A DNA stretch of 5,658 nt from Globobulimina sp. (Eukaryota; Foraminifera; Rotaliida), in contig PIVH01000475.1 of NCBI GenBank assembly GCA_003354225.1, positions 1 to 5,658 on the forward strand, given 5' to 3'. The notes beneath the pieces are model-generated. The model was given only the letters and a program-made list of their open reading frames with translations, did no database searches and had not been told where the DNA came from. Positions 5,315 through 5,658 of this stretch are shown one piece after another. The stretch's first letter is position 1. Each line of letters begins with the position of its first letter. The position numbers and the translations under genes were made by a program.

Positions 5315-5658
5315 CTTTCGACGTGAATGCTTTTCTGTGTTTTTACATCATCAACTTCTGCTAATTGTAATTTATTAATATTTGCCCAGCCCTCAACAGG
5401 AGATATTACGTAATGATATCCATTGGTTGGTGAGGTTTGTAATAATTTGATTTTTCTCCCTTTTTCTAATTTGATCACTAATTGAGGCGCATCACAAGCA
5501 TTAAGAGCCGGTGCCGCCGCCGGTGGTATATTCCATATACACATCGCCTCTGATAATATAATAATTGCTTGTGTCTCTTGGTGTTGTTGAGGGTGAGGGC
5601 GATATGGCTGTCTTTTTGTTGTTTGATGGCGGAAACGACGATGATTGCTGTGGTATCT
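5315..5658 (-). CDS. 5' exon (partial) of the large gene, with SH3-like segment
   Basis: This frame is open from the right edge of the window down to the donor at 5315, giving 114 full codons, so the gene's start lies outside. The first 30 residues are Arg/His/Gln-rich (for example RPHPQQHQETQ). After a Pro/Ala stretch, residues about 58-100 look like a small SH3-like (SH3b-type) beta-barrel: VIKLEKGRKIKLLQ, then YHYVISPVEGWANINKL, with the hydrophobic-KG-hydrophobic and GW(V/A) pattern of such domains. The domain call is tentative, and the ligand is unknown. A Met at 5544 could start a shorter product, but the frame runs well past it. Without splicing, the product would stop at HVER (stop 5311-5313). 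With splicing, it fuses to the BMT5-like exon, for at least 999 residues in the window. Confidence 0.6.

Noticed and set aside
5315-5658. Bacterial origin of the SH3-like exon because SH3b domains are common in bacteria
   Set aside because: The exon is joined by a spliceosomal-type intron and has the same low-complexity style as its neighbours. The domain call itself is tentative.

Overview
This is a gene-dense, AT-rich stretch of a eukaryotic (protist-like) nuclear genome. Three things support this: clear eukaryote-specific proteins (an ESCRT-III subunit and a phosducin-family chaperone), a probable spliceosomal intron, and a tRNA with a eukaryotic A-box. The proteins carry Asn-, Lys/Asn-, Asp/Asn- and Arg/Ser-rich low-complexity runs, as in many amoebozoan or rhizarian protists. 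I cannot assign a lineage. All genes read with the standard code, and the stops seen are TAA and TGA.

Layout. Positions 1-28 (minus) hold the 5' end of a tRNA that runs off the window. After a spacer of about 120 bp come two plus-strand intronless genes: a phosducin-like protein (150-1160) and, 66 bp later, CHMP6/VPS20 (1227-1883). A 57-bp spacer separates CHMP6 from a convergent minus-strand pair. The downstream member of that pair is a small type I membrane protein with a UBA-like cytosolic domain (1941-2522). The upstream member is a large protein ending in a BMT5-like (DUF2431) methyltransferase-type domain (2573-5228).

The large gene very probably does not start at the obvious ATG (5218). 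An open frame from the right edge down to 5315 ends at a good splice donor. An 86-nt intron (5229-5314) then joins it in frame to the large ORF. The combined protein would be at least 999 residues in this window: a His/Gln-rich segment, an SH3-like segment, an RS-dipeptide run, two diverged copies of an uncharacterised beta-rich module, and the BMT5-like domain.

The genes do not form an obvious pathway. CHMP6 (membrane remodelling, sorting of ubiquitinated cargo) and the UBA-like membrane protein could both belong to ubiquitin-dependent trafficking, but adjacency is weak evidence in a eukaryote. The most novel items are the architecture of the large BMT5-like protein and the small UBA-like membrane protein.
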